Shown in pieces: positions 24,236-24,402 of a stretch of DNA of 24,402 nt. The position numbers and the translations under genes are program-made. This DNA comes from an uncultured Bacteroidales bacterium (lineage in GTDB: Bacteria; Bacteroidota; Bacteroidia; Bacteroidales; Bacteroidaceae). The notes beneath the pieces are model-generated. The model had not been told where the DNA came from. It was given only the letters and a program-made list of their open reading frames with translations, and did not search any database. The first letter of the stretch is position 1, and every line of letters begins with the position of its first letter. The stretch covers positions 1 to 24,402 of the forward strand of contig CALCYA010000125.1 of the NCBI GenBank assembly GCA_937906165.1. The letters are read 5' to 3'.

Positions 24236-24281
24236 AGTGGCGATGACCTACTCTCCCACGAATCTTCGCAGTACTATCGGC
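24236..24281 (-). pseudogene. 5S rRNA 3'-end fragment, first duplicate
   Basis: This matches the 5S tail at 24351-24402 apart from one base in the GTACYATCGG segment, then leaves homology into CCGGACAG where the true 5S continues with GCTGAC. The join at GGC marks the duplication boundary. Confidence 0.88.
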
Positions 24282-24307
24282 CCGGACAGACAAGGGGGAT
24301 TAACAGC

Positions 24308-24342
24308 AAAAAAAAGAGAGCCTCAATTGCTTGAAGCTCTCT
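24308..24342 (-). terminator. rRNA operon terminator, first in series
   Basis: Stem arms are 24315-24326 and 24331-24342, with a GCAA loop and eight U on the minus strand. It lies directly downstream of the 5S gene and should end the rRNA transcript. Confidence 0.92.
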
Positions 24343-24350
24343 CTCTGAAA

Positions 24351-24402
24351 AGTGGCGATGACCTACTCTCCCACGAATCTTCGCAGTACCATCGGCGCTG
24401 AC
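24351..24402 (-). rRNA. rrf: 5S ribosomal RNA, 3' part only
   Basis: Read on the minus strand the sequence GCGCCGATGGTACTGCGAAG, then GTGGGAGAGTAGGTCATCGCC, is the conserved loop E/helix IV and 3' region of Bacteroides-type 5S rRNA. The 5' part lies beyond the right edge, where 23S and 16S are expected further upstream. The exact 3' end is uncertain by a few bases. Confidence 0.9.

Larger units (their letters stand above)
24031..24402 (-). repeat. 115-bp tandem array of 5S rRNA 3' ends and terminators
   Basis: Matching positions recur every 115 bases: AGTGGCGATG at 24121, 24236 and 24351, and CAGTAC at 24040 and 24155. Each unit holds a copy of the last ~46 bases of 5S rRNA, a C-rich spacer and an identical-stem terminator. 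Units differ by only a few bases. The fourth, leftmost unit keeps only about 22 bases of the 5S tail before the homology fades. Confidence 0.93.

Noticed and set aside
24122..24334. Plus-strand open frame across the 5S/terminator array, with a repeated peptide
   Set aside because: The peptide repeat merely translates the 115-bp DNA repeat; the DNA is rRNA tail and terminator.
24031..24402. CRISPR array
   Set aside because: Spacers are not unique: the whole 115-base unit repeats, and its content is explained by 5S sequence and terminators.

Overview
The window looks like a chromosomal housekeeping region of a Bacteroidales bacterium (Bacteroides/Prevotella group). Three things point there. 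The predicted proteins are Bacteroidota-like: an OstA-like protein, SurA-type foldases in tandem, a trigger factor with a degenerate middle domain, and a RecQ with a long C-terminus. Start codons lack Shine-Dalgarno sequences. Several genes are preceded by the Bacteroidota promoter pattern TTTG-N19-21-TAnnTTTG. The genus cannot be fixed from the sequence alone.

Layout. 1-47: 5' part of a tRNA-Val(UAC) gene, minus strand, with a near-perfect promoter. 298-1690: ompA-family porin gene with terminator and candidate promoter. 1751-12979: a long minus-strand run, transcribed in the order recQ, guaB, PpiC/SurA-type foldase, lipoprotein foldase, surA-like, ostA-like, a small membrane protein and mutL. 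Many of these genes touch or overlap (TAATG, ATGA, abutting stop/start). 13220-16568: tig, clpP, clpX, with a terminator between tig and clpP. 16752-17546: lptB. 17723-19233: mlaE-mlaF, the only plus-strand genes, divergent from lptB. 19284-22338: yceD-like, rpmF, era and der in transcription order, with two consecutive terminators after rpmF. 22568-23716: an orphan sensor histidine kinase. 23717-24030: intergenic DNA with a GC-rich 9-bp degenerate tandem repeat and a palindromic element. 24031-24402: the 3' end of a 5S rRNA gene followed by a 115-bp tandem array of 5S 3'-end fragment plus terminator.

Function. Much of the window serves envelope building: OmpA, three periplasmic SurA/PpiC-type proteins that would escort outer-membrane proteins, OstA-like and LptB for LPS transport, and MlaE/MlaF for phospholipid traffic. 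The rest is core information processing and protein quality control: MutL, RecQ, Der, Era, L32, trigger factor, ClpXP and IMP dehydrogenase.

I see no defence island, prophage, CRISPR array or insertion sequence. The most unusual structure is at the right edge: three identical-stem terminators in series after the 5S gene, separated by duplicated 5S tails, lying between an rRNA operon and a co-directional histidine kinase gene.
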